Positions 53,317 to 62,144 of a stretch of DNA of 64,000 nucleotides are shown piece by piece (the first letter of the stretch is position 1; each line of letters begins with the position of its first letter). A model generated the notes under the pieces. The model was not told where the DNA came from, did not search any database, and saw nothing but the letters and a program-made list of their open reading frames with translations. The DNA lies in the NCBI RefSeq assembly GCF_900113045.1, contig NZ_FONY01000004.1, positions 156,488 to 220,487 on the forward strand. Reading direction: 5' to 3'. This DNA comes from Thermoflexibacter ruber (GTDB lineage Bacteria > Bacteroidota > Bacteroidia > Cytophagales > Thermoflexibacteraceae). Position numbers and translations under genes: made by a program.

Positions 53317-54828
53317 ATGAAATTTAAACTTGTTTTGAGTTTTTTAATTTTTTTCTTGGCTTCAACAATTAACGCCCAAGAAATTAGCCTTTTCAAAGGC
53401 GATAGTTTAGACAGTTATATCGGCAAAGCCCTTGATGAATGGAAAATTCCGGGTGCCGCAGTATATGTTGTGAAAGACGGCAAAGTAATATTGCAAAAAG
53501 GATACGGAGTGCGTAATTGGGATACCCGCTCCAAAGTGGATGAGCAAACTATTTTCCCCATTGCTTCTATTTCAAAAACCTTCACAGGAACACTTTTTGC
53601 CACCTTAGAAGCAGAAGGGAAGGTCTCGTTGAATGATTTAGTAAAAAAGTGGCTACCCGACTTTTCAATGAAAGATAAACTTTATGAACAGCAAATTACA
53701 CTTACAGACATTCTTTCTCATCGCTCAGGTTGGAAAACGTTTCAGGGTGATTTTATCAATACTGAGTCTGCCTTGAATTATCCCACTATGATTCAGAAGT
53801 TTGCACAAATGCCCCCTGCTTACCCTATTCGGACAAGATTTGGTTATTCAAATTTTGGATTCATTATCGCTGGAGAATGTGTAAAAAGCATTACAAAACA
53901 AAACTTCAACACCTATCTAAAAAATCGTTTTTTAATACCTCTTGGAATGAACCGAACTTTCGTTTCTGAAATTGAAATCCAAAACGAAAAAAATATAGCA
54001 TTTGGGCATACCCTCATCAATGACAGTATTGCTGTGCTACCACCTGATAAAGTTGAACCGTATAGCCACGGAGGAATTTTTGCAAGTGTCACTGATTTAG
54101 GAATTTGGGTAAATACACTGCTTAATAAAGGTAATTGGGAAGGTAAAAACGTAATTCCTGAAAATGCTATCAACAAAATGTGGTTAAGTAATACTATTAT
54201 AGGCAAGTCAAGAGCCGCTGACCGAGAAATGTATTTCAAAACCTACGGTTTGGGTTGGGAAATTTTGCAATATCAAAATAGAGAAGTTATACAACATAAT
54301 GGTGCATATTCAGGAGCATTAACCTCACTTACACTCGTGCCAAGCCTTCAATTAGGCATTGTAATTTTGACTAATCAAGACAATCACAACTTACAAGAAA
54401 CACTAAAATGGCAAGTTATTGATGCTTATTTACGGAAAAACGCCCCAAATTATACGCTCACAGCCATAGAAAGGCAAAAACAACGCAAAATAGAAAATCT
54501 TAACTCCAATAAGGAACAGAAAGAAGAAATTGAAAAATTTGCAGTTGATTTAGATGCAATTATAGGAACTTATCTTTGTGATTACTATGGAAAAGCGACT
54601 ATCAAAAATGAAAATGGCAACTATATTCTTAACTTAGAACACCATCCTCAGTTAATAGGAGTACTGACACCATACAAGAAAGACCAACTTACTTGTCAAT
54701 ACAATCATCCTATGTTTGGGAAAGTACAGTTTCCATTCAAAGTTGAAAACAACAGGGTAAAAGGATTTATCTTATTTGTAGATAGTTTTGTAGAAGCAGA
54801 CGGATACGAATTTAGAAAAACTAAATAG
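53317..54828 (+). CDS. serine hydrolase of the class C beta-lactamase fold
   Basis: The 503-residue exported protein (signal peptide ending INAQ) has the penicillin-binding fold motifs: SISKTFTG with nucleophile Ser and Lys (SxxK), and YSNFGF (YxN). The third motif appears as HNGAYSG in place of KTG. A C-terminal domain of about 120 residues resembles DUF3471. Such enzymes are esterases, D-amino-acid peptidases or beta-lactamases, and most are not resistance genes. The gene is flanked by inverted 8-bp motifs GTTAGCGG and CCGCTAAC. Confidence 0.88.
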   Translation: MKFKLVLSFLIFFLASTINAQEISLFKGDSLDSYIGKALDEWKIPGAAVYVVKDGKVILQKGYGVRNWDTRSKVDEQTIFPIASISKTFTGTLFATLEAEGKVSLNDLVKKWLPDFSMKDKLYEQQITLTDILSHRSGWKTFQGDFINTESALNYPTMIQKFAQMPPAYPIRTRFGYSNFGFIIAGECVKSITKQNFNTYLKNRFLIPLGMNRTFVSEIEIQNEKNIAFGHTLINDSIAVLPPDKVEPYSHGGIFASVTDLGIWVNTLLNKGNWEGKNVIPENAINKMWLSNTIIGKSRAADREMYFKTYGLGWEILQYQNREVIQHNGAYSGALTSLTLVPSLQLGIVILTNQDNHNLQETLKWQVIDAYLRKNAPNYTLTAIERQKQRKIENLNSNKEQKEEIEKFAVDLDAIIGTYLCDYYGKATIKNENGNYILNLEHHPQLIGVLTPYKKDQLTCQYNHPMFGKVQFPFKVENNRVKGFILFVDSFVEADGYEFRKTK

Positions 54829-54862
54829 AGGAAAAGCCCGACCCGCTAACACGGGTTTTGGT

Positions 54863-55032
54863 GAGGTATTCAATGCATCTGCTTATTTTAATGAACTGAA
54901 CATAGAGGTTAGTGGTTTGATAATCACTTTCACTTGGCATTGGAATATCAGAATACCAATGTAGGCAAAAAAGTAACTCACTTCACTGTAAAATTTTGTA
55001 CTACGGAAACTGTCATCACAAATGATAAATGA
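54863..55032 (+). pseudogene. decayed ORF after the serine hydrolase
   Basis: A frame with EVFNASAYFNELNIEVSGL shifts near 54915 into NHFHLALEYQNTNVGKK and THFTVKFCTT before a TGA. The two pieces join smoothly in composition, so they look like one short protein with a frameshift. No start codon or family is recognised. The rest of the 355-bp spacer holds only a -7-like TATTTTCG (55157-55164) before the Uma2 gene. Confidence 0.35.
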
Positions 55033-55183
55033 CCTCAAAGATAAATGGTATCTATAAAAAGAGAGCTAAAGCGGCTTAGGATATATAATATTTCAAAGAC
55101 GTAAATTAGTTTAAAAAATTCCAGAGAGCATATTTTTCATTCCAAATTTATTTCATTATTTTCGTAGAAAAATAAATTCTGTC

Positions 55184-55894
55184 ATGGAAACTACCACAAC
55201 AGTTGATTTTGTCATAGAACCGCCAAACGTAGAACATCTTATAACCGAAGACGATACATCTGTGGACAATATTTTTTCAGAAAAACAACAACGTCTTTTA
55301 GTGGATACGCTTCATAGCGAGAAGCCTTTTGGCGACCGACCTTTTGTTGCCTCTGCCAATGTGGGGATTTACTATGCCATCAATAAACCTGCTGTTGTGC
55401 CTGATGTTTTTGTCAGCCTCGATGTAAACTATCCCCCTGATATTTGGGAAAAAGCCCATAGGGTTTATATGCTCTGGCAATTAGGAAAACCTCCTGATGT
55501 AGTAATAGAGATAGTATCTAACACCGTAGGGCATGAGGGAGGCAGAAAGTTTGACATTTATGCCCGAATGGGGGTGCCTTATTATGTAGTATTGGATCCT
55601 TTACAACACATAAATAAAGAAAAGTTGAATATTTATGAGCTTCATGTAGGAGAGTTTTACCGCAAAGACACTCATTTTTTAGAAAAAGTAGGCATTGGTC
55701 TAACCCTTTGGGAAGGACAGTTTGAGGAGCGTGTAGAGGAATGGTTGAGATGGACCGATGCAGAGGGAAATTTGCTGATGACAGGCTTTGAAAGAGCAGA
55801 ACAAGAAAAACAGAGAGCAGAACAAGAAAAGCTACGTGCTGATAAATTAGCAGAAAAGTTACGTTCTTTGGGTATTAATCCTGAGGACATATAA
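55184..55894 (+). CDS. Uma2 family (DUF820) PD-(D/E)XK nuclease-like protein
   Basis: The 236-residue protein has the DUF820 core. PDVFVSLD holds the first Asp and DVVIEIVS the Glu of the ExV motif, followed by KFDIYARMGVPYYVVLDP. A Glu/Gln/Arg-rich coil with EKLRSLGINPEDI closes the protein. This tail is common in the family. Uma2 proteins are abundant in cyanobacteria and some Bacteroidota, with no proven role. It lies between the accessory stretch and ordinary genes and may itself be mobile. Confidence 0.87.
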   Translation: METTTTVDFVIEPPNVEHLITEDDTSVDNIFSEKQQRLLVDTLHSEKPFGDRPFVASANVGIYYAINKPAVVPDVFVSLDVNYPPDIWEKAHRVYMLWQLGKPPDVVIEIVSNTVGHEGGRKFDIYARMGVPYYVVLDPLQHINKEKLNIYELHVGEFYRKDTHFLEKVGIGLTLWEGQFEERVEEWLRWTDAEGNLLMTGFERAEQEKQRAEQEKLRADKLAEKLRSLGINPEDI

Positions 55895-55930
55895 AATTTT
55901 TTATCCCTTATTATATATCTAAGAAGTAGT

Positions 55931-56932
55931 ATGAAAAAGCTGATTTTCCTATTACGCGACCATTTTGGTTTTTCTCAAATAGAAACAAGGGGCTTTATAA
56001 TGCTGATTACCTTTATGTTAGCTTTATTACTTACCCCACTTTTACTCAAGTCCTTTTTCTCTCAATCAAAATATACGCAAGAAGATTATCAAAAAGACCT
56101 TGCTACGCTCAACGAAGCAATCAAAGAGTTTGAGTTGGCAAACCATCAACAAGACACAGCTACACATAAGGAAGAGCATAATTCAAGTAATTTTTTAGCA
56201 GAAATAGAAAGCAAACCTGAAATACAACCTTTTGCGTTTAATCCCAATGAACTCAATACAGTTCAATGGAAATCCTTAGGGCTAAAGCCTTACTTAGCAG
56301 AACGTATTATCAAATATCGGAGTAAAGGCGGAAGTTTTAAAGTAAAAAGTGATTTGATGAAAATTTATGGCTTTCCTAAGGAACTTTACCAAAGATTATA
56401 TAGCTACATACAACTTCCTGAAAATCAAGAAAAAATAATGATAGAAAAAGAATACAAACAGGAAATAAGTGAGATAAATATCTCTTCTGAAAAGATAGAA
56501 AATAAGCCTAATTTCAAAGAAAAATCCGTTATCCAACCCTTTGATATTAATACCGCGGATACAGCACAGTTAAAGCAAATCAAAGGCATTGGGGCAGTAC
56601 TTTCTGAACGAATCGTCAAATTTAGGGATAATTTAGGCGGTTTTTACTCTATAGAACAAGTCAAAGAGGTTTATGGACTCAAAGAAGAAGTATATCAAGA
56701 ATTAGCAAAATATGCAAAAACAAGCAAAGGCTTTGAACTAAAACATATTAATATCAATACAGCTGATGTAAATACCTTAAAATCTCACCCCTACATTGGC
56801 TATAAAAATGCTCAAATCATAGTAAATTATCGACAACAGCATGGTAAATTTGCCAATGCAGAAGATTTACTCAAAACCAAAAGCATAGACGAAATACAAC
56901 TGAATAAACTCAAAATGTATTTAACTTTTTAA
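55931..56932 (+). CDS. membrane-anchored helix-hairpin-helix protein (three ComEA-like units)
   Basis: The 333-residue protein has one transmembrane helix (about 22-42) and three repeats of the ComEA-type DNA-binding fold, each beginning with Asn and Thr or Ala: FNPNELNTVQWKSLG, FDINTADTAQLKQIKGIG and ININTADVNTLKSHPYIG. ComEA binds incoming DNA in transformation. This longer Bacteroidota form is common but not well studied. It follows the Uma2 gene by 36 bp and is probably in the same unit. Confidence 0.85.
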   Translation: MKKLIFLLRDHFGFSQIETRGFIMLITFMLALLLTPLLLKSFFSQSKYTQEDYQKDLATLNEAIKEFELANHQQDTATHKEEHNSSNFLAEIESKPEIQPFAFNPNELNTVQWKSLGLKPYLAERIIKYRSKGGSFKVKSDLMKIYGFPKELYQRLYSYIQLPENQEKIMIEKEYKQEISEINISSEKIENKPNFKEKSVIQPFDINTADTAQLKQIKGIGAVLSERIVKFRDNLGGFYSIEQVKEVYGLKEEVYQELAKYAKTSKGFELKHININTADVNTLKSHPYIGYKNAQIIVNYRQQHGKFANAEDLLKTKSIDEIQLNKLKMYLTF

Positions 56933-56968
56933 AATCCTGATTTTAAACAACTAAAAATCAACAAAATA

Positions 56969-57940
56969 ATGCAATATAGAAGATTCGGAAGAACTGACTG
57001 GAAAGTAAGCGAAATTGGCTATGGTATGTGGGGCTTGGCAGGTTGGACAGGTTCGGAACACTCAGAAGTAGAGCGTGCCTTAGACCGCGCAGTTGAGCTT
57101 GGCTGTAATTTCTTTGATACCGCTTGGGGCTATGGGAAGGGACTAAGCGAGCAGATTTTAGGGCAACTGATGAAACGACACGCCAGCAAACACTTGTACC
57201 ATGCTACCAAAATTCCCCCTAAAAATTTCAAATGGCCTTCTAAAGCATGGTTTACTATTGAGGAGTGCTTTCCCGCTGAGCATATCATTAGTTATACAGA
57301 AAAAAGTTTGAAAAATCTTGGAGTCGAATGCATAGAACTTCAGCAGTTCCACGTGTGGGAAGATGCTTGGGCAGACAAAGACGAGTGGAAAAATGCAGTG
57401 GAAAAGCTAAAAAAAGAAGGTAAGGTTAAGCATTTTGGCATTAGCGTAAATCGCTGGGAGCCTGAAAATGTGTTGGAAACATTAAAAACAGGACTAATAG
57501 ATGCCGTCCAAGTTATTTACAATATTTTTGACCAGAATCCAGAGGACAAACTTTTTCCACTTTGCCGTCAGTTAGACATTGGCATTATTGCACGCGTGCC
57601 TTTTGATGAGGGGACTTTGACGGGAACTTTGACCAAAGATACGGTTTTCCCTGCTGATGATTGGCGTTCTACTTATTTTGTCCCTGAAAACCTAAACGCA
57701 AGTGTGGAACGCGCTGATGCCCTCAGACCTTTAATCCCGCAAGGAATGACTATGGCAGAAATGGCTTTGCGTTTTATTTTGTGCAATGATGATGTGCATA
57801 CTATTATACCCGGTATGCGTAAAATCCGCAATGTAGAAGCCAACATTGCCACAAGTGATGGAAAAAAATTAGAAAAATCCTTGCAAGAGGCTCTGAAGAG
57901 TCATCGCTGGGAAAGAACTCCCACGGAATGGTCTCAGTAG
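56969..57940 (+). CDS. aldo/keto reductase
   Basis: The 323-residue NADPH-dependent TIM-barrel oxidoreductase has its catalytic residues in order: Asp in FFDTAWGYG with Tyr, Lys in HATKI, and His in LQQFHVW. The start MQYRRFGRTDWKVSEIGYGMWG is typical and the end carries IIPGMRKIRNVEANI. Its substrate is not evident. It starts 36 bp after the helix-hairpin-helix gene. Confidence 0.92.
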   Translation: MQYRRFGRTDWKVSEIGYGMWGLAGWTGSEHSEVERALDRAVELGCNFFDTAWGYGKGLSEQILGQLMKRHASKHLYHATKIPPKNFKWPSKAWFTIEECFPAEHIISYTEKSLKNLGVECIELQQFHVWEDAWADKDEWKNAVEKLKKEGKVKHFGISVNRWEPENVLETLKTGLIDAVQVIYNIFDQNPEDKLFPLCRQLDIGIIARVPFDEGTLTGTLTKDTVFPADDWRSTYFVPENLNASVERADALRPLIPQGMTMAEMALRFILCNDDVHTIIPGMRKIRNVEANIATSDGKKLEKSLQEALKSHRWERTPTEWSQ

Positions 57941-57982
57941 TTATGAGAAGGTATATCCATCAGCAAACTAAAATGTCTTTCC

Positions 57983-58011
57983 TTTGCAATTCATATATTT
58001 TGTTAATTTTG
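57983..58011 (+). promoter_or_regulatory. promoter of dapB
   Basis: TTTG (57983-57986), a 17-bp spacer and TAATTTTG (58004-58011) match the Bacteroidota consensus. This places the start of transcription near 58018 and argues against any start codon upstream of the ATG at 58056. Confidence 0.6.
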
Positions 58012-58055
58012 CTTGCCAAATCTTCATTGGGTTTCATAAACTAATATTTAAAAAG

Positions 58056-58769
58056 ATGAAAATTACTTTAATTGGCTATGGCAAAATGGGCAAAACCATT
58101 GAGCAGATAGCCACGCAACGAGGGCATCAAATCTCGCATATCATAGATGTAAACAATGCCCAAGATTTGCAAACTATCACAAAAGGAGATACAGATGTAG
58201 TCATTGAGTTTACTCAACCCGAATCTGCCTTTGAAAATGTAAAATATTGTGTTGAAAATCAAATTCCTATCGTTTGCGGCACTACGGGTTGGTTAGAGAA
58301 AAGACCTACCATAGAGCAAATTTGCCAAGAGAAAAAAAGTGCTTTTTTTTATGCTTCTAACTACAGTATTGGAGTAAATATATTTTTCAGAATCAATCAG
58401 ATACTTGCTAAGATGATGAATCCTTATGCCCAATATGAAGTAAGCATCGAGGAGATACATCATACAGAGAAAAAAGACGCTCCAAGCGGTACGGCGATTA
58501 CTTTGGCAGAGGGTATCATTGAGAACTTGGAAAGAAAAAAAGGGTGGAAATTAGCTGAGAATACTGTCGACCAAATCACTATTACTGCCCTCCGAGAACC
58601 TAATGTAGCAGGCACACATACAGTTTTTTACGAATCGGAGATAGATACTATCGAGATTAAGCATATCGCTCACTCGCGTCAAGGATTTGCCTTAGGGGCA
58701 GTACTGGCGGCAGAGTGGCTCAAAGACAAACAAGGTGTATTTGGCATGAATGACTTGTTAGGCTTTTAA
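58056..58769 (+). CDS. dapB: 4-hydroxy-tetrahydrodipicolinate reductase
   Basis: DapB makes tetrahydrodipicolinate in the lysine and diaminopimelate pathway using NAD(P)H. The 237-residue product has the cofactor loop LIGYGKMGKTI, VCGTTGW, SNYSIGVNIFFR, the catalytic region EIHHTEKKDAPSGTA and HSRQGFALGAVLAAEWL. The ATG was chosen because the promoter overlaps the longer upstream frame and because homologues begin MKI. Its end overlaps the convergent aminotransferase gene by 12 bp. Confidence 0.95.
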   Translation: MKITLIGYGKMGKTIEQIATQRGHQISHIIDVNNAQDLQTITKGDTDVVIEFTQPESAFENVKYCVENQIPIVCGTTGWLEKRPTIEQICQEKKSAFFYASNYSIGVNIFFRINQILAKMMNPYAQYEVSIEEIHHTEKKDAPSGTAITLAEGIIENLERKKGWKLAENTVDQITITALREPNVAGTHTVFYESEIDTIEIKHIAHSRQGFALGAVLAAEWLKDKQGVFGMNDLLGF

Positions 58770-59363
58770 AACGATGTTATCTATACTAATTATTGGGCTT
58801 TCTTCTAAGTCTATCATAGCATTGATAATTTTGGCGTGTTGAAATCTCGGCAAGTCTTCAAGCCTAATTCGTTGCTCTTGAATGGCTTGTTTTTGGAGCA
58901 GTTGACTTCTCTTTGTACCTCTGAGCAAAGGGGTATCTGGAGTAAGCCAATTTTTCCCATCAAAAAAAACGATATTGGCATAGGAAGTATCTGTAATGCA
59001 GTGATTTTTTACTATCAAAATATCATTATAAGGAAACAAACCAGATTTAAGTTGCTCTAAATGAATACGGTCTGCAAATTTATGAGCATACTCTATTTCA
59101 TTTGCTTCTATGATTTTTAAGGCTTGTATAGGTTTAATCAAATAAGGTTGAAACTCTATTTTCTCAATTTGCTTACTGTATAAAACCCTGCATTTGTAAA
59201 CCTCAGAGGTAAGCACAGCTGGAATTTCGACTTCTTTTGCTAAATCTATTTCGTCCTTGCATTTAAGTAGTTCAAAGCGAGAACGATTCAGCCTTTCATT
59301 GTGAAAATCAATATTTTGTAGGAGTTTGTTTGTTACTTTAATGGTTTCTAATAATAGGCACAT
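58758..59363 (-). CDS. aminotransferase class IV, probable aminodeoxychorismate lyase
   Basis: The 201-residue PLP protein is shorter than typical PabC (about 270) but keeps LLETIKV and HNERLNRSR at the start, the Lys-bearing YAHKFADR, DILIVKNHCITDTSYANIVFFDG, and the phosphate-binding LLRGTKRSQLL. Next to pabB in the same direction, it most likely releases p-aminobenzoate from aminodeoxychorismate. Its start overlaps the end of pabB by 26 bp, so the two are coupled. Confidence 0.82.
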   Translation of the reverse strand: MCLLLETIKVTNKLLQNIDFHNERLNRSRFELLKCKDEIDLAKEVEIPAVLTSEVYKCRVLYSKQIEKIEFQPYLIKPIQALKIIEANEIEYAHKFADRIHLEQLKSGLFPYNDILIVKNHCITDTSYANIVFFDGKNWLTPDTPLLRGTKRSQLLQKQAIQEQRIRLEDLPRFQHAKIINAMIDLEESPIISIDNIVLKA

Positions 59364-60327
59364 ATACTTTATCTATCATTTCTTGGTACTCGGCTTGTGC
59401 TTGGCTTTTGTAAGTAATGCCTCCTCCACTTTTAAATATAAAACTTTTTTCTCTTTGCTCTATAAAGCGAATCATTACTCCACTGTCTAAGTTTTTTCCA
59501 TCAAAAATACCAAAAATTCCTGTGTAGTAACCTCTTTCGTAGTCCTCGACTTCTAAAATAATTTCTACCGTTTTCTTCTTAGGCGCGCCGCAAATAGAAC
59601 CCGCAGGAAGCAAGGTAAATATGAGACTACCAATGTTTTTACCATAGTCATTAGATAGAGTTCCCACAATTTTAGAACTTACTTGCAAGAGCGTTTTTTG
59701 ATGTGTTTTTACCTTTTCCACATATCTAAATTTTTCTACGTGTACTTTTTCTGCCACCATGCTCAAGTCGTTGCGAATGAGGTCGACTATGGTAGCGTGT
59801 TCGGCTTTTTCCTTCTCATCGGCTAATATCAATGCTTCTGCAGTAGGCAAGTCAGCATCTATTGTTCCTTTCATTGGGAAAGAAAACACTTGATTATCAC
59901 TAATCTGAACAAAAATTTCAGGAGAAAAAACTACAAAGCTATCCTTTACCCAAAGTTTGTACTTGGCTTGGCTTTGCAAAAAAATTTCTTTTAAGGTTAA
60001 GTTTATTTCTATGGGTGTAGGACAGGTCAAATTGAGTAAGTACGTATCGCCTCCTTTGATGTGTTTCATTACCTTTTCAAATTTAGGCAAATAGGTTTCA
60101 AAAGGAATAGGATTTTTTCTGAACAAAATATGAGCTGGCTTTTGCACTTTTTTTAGGTATTCAGGAATATTATTTTTATCATTGACCATGTATAAAATAT
60201 GCTCAGGATTCACTTGACTGAGTGCCTGAACGATGCAATTTTTCATTTCAAAATCAATGACAAACAAAAAAGGTATGCCATCGCTACCATACCTGTTCAT
60301 TTGCTCTATAGCAGAAAGTCTGTCCAT
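59338..60327 (-). CDS. pabB: aminodeoxychorismate synthase component I
   Basis: PabB aminates chorismate for folate synthesis. The 329-residue protein is the short form with only the chorismate-binding domain. Motifs seen are SPEIFVQIS, FPMKGTIDA, DLIRNDLSMVA, THQKTLLQVSSKIVGTL, LPAGSICGAPKKKTVEII and YYTGIFGIFDG. The ATG used lies 8 bp after the folD stop. A TTG-led extension would overlap folD. The glutaminase partner PabA is not in the window. Confidence 0.92.
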   Translation of the reverse strand: MDRLSAIEQMNRYGSDGIPFLFVIDFEMKNCIVQALSQVNPEHILYMVNDKNNIPEYLKKVQKPAHILFRKNPIPFETYLPKFEKVMKHIKGGDTYLLNLTCPTPIEINLTLKEIFLQSQAKYKLWVKDSFVVFSPEIFVQISDNQVFSFPMKGTIDADLPTAEALILADEKEKAEHATIVDLIRNDLSMVAEKVHVEKFRYVEKVKTHQKTLLQVSSKIVGTLSNDYGKNIGSLIFTLLPAGSICGAPKKKTVEIILEVEDYERGYYTGIFGIFDGKNLDSGVMIRFIEQREKSFIFKSGGGITYKSQAQAEYQEMIDKVYVPIIRNH

Positions 60328-60334
60328 CTGAAGA

Positions 60335-61210
60335 TTACAGTTTACTTTTTGCGGCAAGTAAAGTATTCTTAATCAAAGAAGTAACTGTCATTAGTCCTAC
60401 TCCACCAGGTACCGGGGAAATATAGCTGCATTTAGGAGCTACCTCATCAAATTTTACATCTCCTTTGATAGCATAGCCTGATTTCTTGCTGATGTCCGGC
60501 ACTCTGGTCGTCCCTACGTCTATGACTACTGCCCCTTCTTTGACCATATCTGCTGTAACAAACTCTGGCTTTCCCATTGCTACTATCAGAATATCAGCAC
60601 TTTGACAAACTTCTTTCAAATTTTTCGTCTTGCTATGCGTAAGCGTTACCGTGCAATTACCTGGGTAAGTGTTTCTTGCCATAAGAATACTCATAGGCAA
60701 GCCGACAATGTGGCTTCTTCCTATGACTACGCAGTGCTTCCCACTTGTTTCAATATTGTACTTTTCTATGATTTGTAAAATACCAAAAGGAGTAGCAGGA
60801 ATAAAAGAAGGCATATTTAGCACCATTTTTCCAATATTATCTGGGTGGAAGCCGTCCACATCTTTCTCAGGAAGAATTGCTCTAATGACTTTCTGCTCGT
60901 CTATATGCTTGGGTAAGGGCAGTTGGACGATAAAGCCATCTAAATCAGGATTTTGGTTCAATTTATCTACTTCTTGGAGCAAAATCTTTTCACTTACCTC
61001 TGCTTCTAAGCGGATTAAGGAAGATTTCATGCCTACTTTTTCGCAAGTACGCATTTTGCTATTTACATAGGTTTCGCTTGCCCCATCATTGCCTACTAAG
61101 ATTGCCGCTAAGTGAGGAATTTTATTATATTTGTTTTTTAACTCGCTGACTTCCAGAGCTATTTCTTCTAAAATAACTGAAGAAACCCACTTGCCATCTA
61201 ATAATTTCAT
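60335..61210 (-). CDS. folD: bifunctional methylenetetrahydrofolate dehydrogenase/cyclohydrolase
   Basis: FolD interconverts methylene-, methenyl- and formyl-tetrahydrofolate. The 291-residue protein has all marks: the catalytic Lys in [37 protein letters not shown], the cofactor loop [11 protein letters not shown], and [10 protein letters not shown] near the end. It is the first gene of a folate-related unit with pabB and the class IV aminotransferase. Confidence 0.97.
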   Translation of the reverse strand: MKLLDGKWVSSVILEEIALEVSELKNKYNKIPHLAAILVGNDGASETYVNSKMRTCEKVGMKSSLIRLEAEVSEKILLQEVDKLNQNPDLDGFIVQLPLPKHIDEQKVIRAILPEKDVDGFHPDNIGKMVLNMPSFIPATPFGILQIIEKYNIETSGKHCVVIGRSHIVGLPMSILMARNTYPGNCTVTLTHSKTKNLKEVCQSADILIVAMGKPEFVTADMVKEGAVVIDVGTTRVPDISKKSGYAIKGDVKFDEVAPKCSYISPVPGGVGLMTVTSLIKNTLLAAKSKL

Positions 61211-61285
61211 TTACTAATTTTCTAAGTTTTCTACACTGCCTACAAAGGTAGTATTTAAACTTGGTCTATGCAAAAAAGAAAGCTA

Positions 61286-61525
61286 TTAGGCTATAAGTGT
61301 TTTTTTTATATTTCCGTATTTGTTAAAAAAATCTTTAGAGGGCATTAAGCGAATATCTCTGACACATTCTAAGCGGTCATAAAAAACCTCTACAAAAGAA
61401 TTATTGAGTAAATATAGATTCACTTTTCTTCCTTTAGAACATCTTTTACAAAGATAAGTACCTGACTTACAAAGCAAAATCGCTTTGTGAGATTTGGAGA
61501 GTTGGGAAAATTCTTTGTTTGACAT
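61286..61525 (-). CDS. small CxxC-containing protein, function unknown
   Basis: The 79-residue basic protein has a Cys pair in LCKRCSKGRKV and a third Cys before it, which could bind zinc with a partner, and no membrane segment. I do not recognise it. It is divergent from another small Cys-rich gene, with an 8-bp inverted repeat in the spacer between them. Coding status rests on an intact frame with ATG and on the gap it fills, so confidence is moderate. Confidence 0.5.
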   Translation of the reverse strand: MSNKEFSQLSKSHKAILLCKSGTYLCKRCSKGRKVNLYLLNNSFVEVFYDRLECVRDIRLMPSKDFFNKYGNIKKTLIA

Positions 61526-61604
61526 GAGTTTTAATTAATAAGGTTAAAAAATAGGCTCAGTAACAAAAAAATAACCAATGTCGGTCTTTTACTGGCTTTT
61601 TGTA

Positions 61605-61630
61605 AACACTAAACACAGATTCTTAGTGTT
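61605..61630. promoter_or_regulatory. inverted repeat between two divergent small genes
   Basis: AACACTAA and TTAGTGTT form a perfect 8-bp inverted repeat with a 10-bp spacer, positioned between the two divergent genes. It may be an operator or a weak terminator-like hairpin. Confidence 0.4.
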
Positions 61631-61782
61631 AATTTGTAGGAAGTTCTATATTATAATTAACAAGAAAATCAAGAAAAAAATTTGAATGAATACAAAAATT
61701 TTATCAGAGAAATCGATACAGAAATTTGGCTAATTTTTATGAAAGATGAGCAAAGTCATTTTACTACTCATACAAAATCTGT

Positions 61783-61790
61783 TACCTTTG
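61783..61790 (+). promoter_or_regulatory. -7 element of the 62-aa gene
   Basis: TACCTTTG matches TAnnTTTG, with a T-run about 20 bp upstream as a possible -33 box. It lies 26 bp before the ATG. Confidence 0.5.
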
Positions 61791-61815
61791 TAAAAAATTT
61801 TAAAAACTAAAAGAA

Positions 61816-62004
61816 ATGCTTTCAGATAAACCAAGTATTACGGATATTTTCTTAGAAGTGAGAGAAGGAGTGTTTACCATTGATATAGAAGCACTTGATA
61901 AGTCCTCATTAAATAAAAAACTCTCCAAAAAAAGCCCCAAAGACTGCTGCCACAGTTATAGAAAAGGAAAAAGGTGTAAAGACTGTCCATTAAGATTTTA
62001 TTAA
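61816..62004 (+). CDS. small Cys-rich protein, function unknown
   Basis: The 62-residue protein has an acidic first half and a basic C-terminal end with DCCHSYRKGKRCKDCP. Four Cys and one His could form a zinc site. It has a good promoter and an ATG. I recall similar short proteins with this tail in related Bacteroidota but no function. Confidence 0.6.
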   Translation: MLSDKPSITDIFLEVREGVFTIDIEALDKSSLNKKLSKKSPKDCCHSYRKGKRCKDCPLRFY

Positions 62005-62144
62005 TTTTTGCTATCTTCGTGTTACTTTTCTTTGTCTTTTTCGTATGAAATGAAGATAGTCATAACTTTTACAGATGTCATATATACTTACTCCCGCTAA
62101 CTTGCATTTATCAACAAAAGTATTTTTCACTTTACCGCTTCTAT

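Noticed and set aside
53220..54850. Canonical integron attC sites around the serine hydrolase
   Set aside because: The inverted motifs do not fit RYYYAAC/GTTRRRY, and there is no integrase, so only a cassette-like pattern is reported.
55184..55894. Uma2 gene as a restriction or defence nuclease
   Set aside because: No methylase, helicase or other defence partner is near, and the family is not shown to act in defence.
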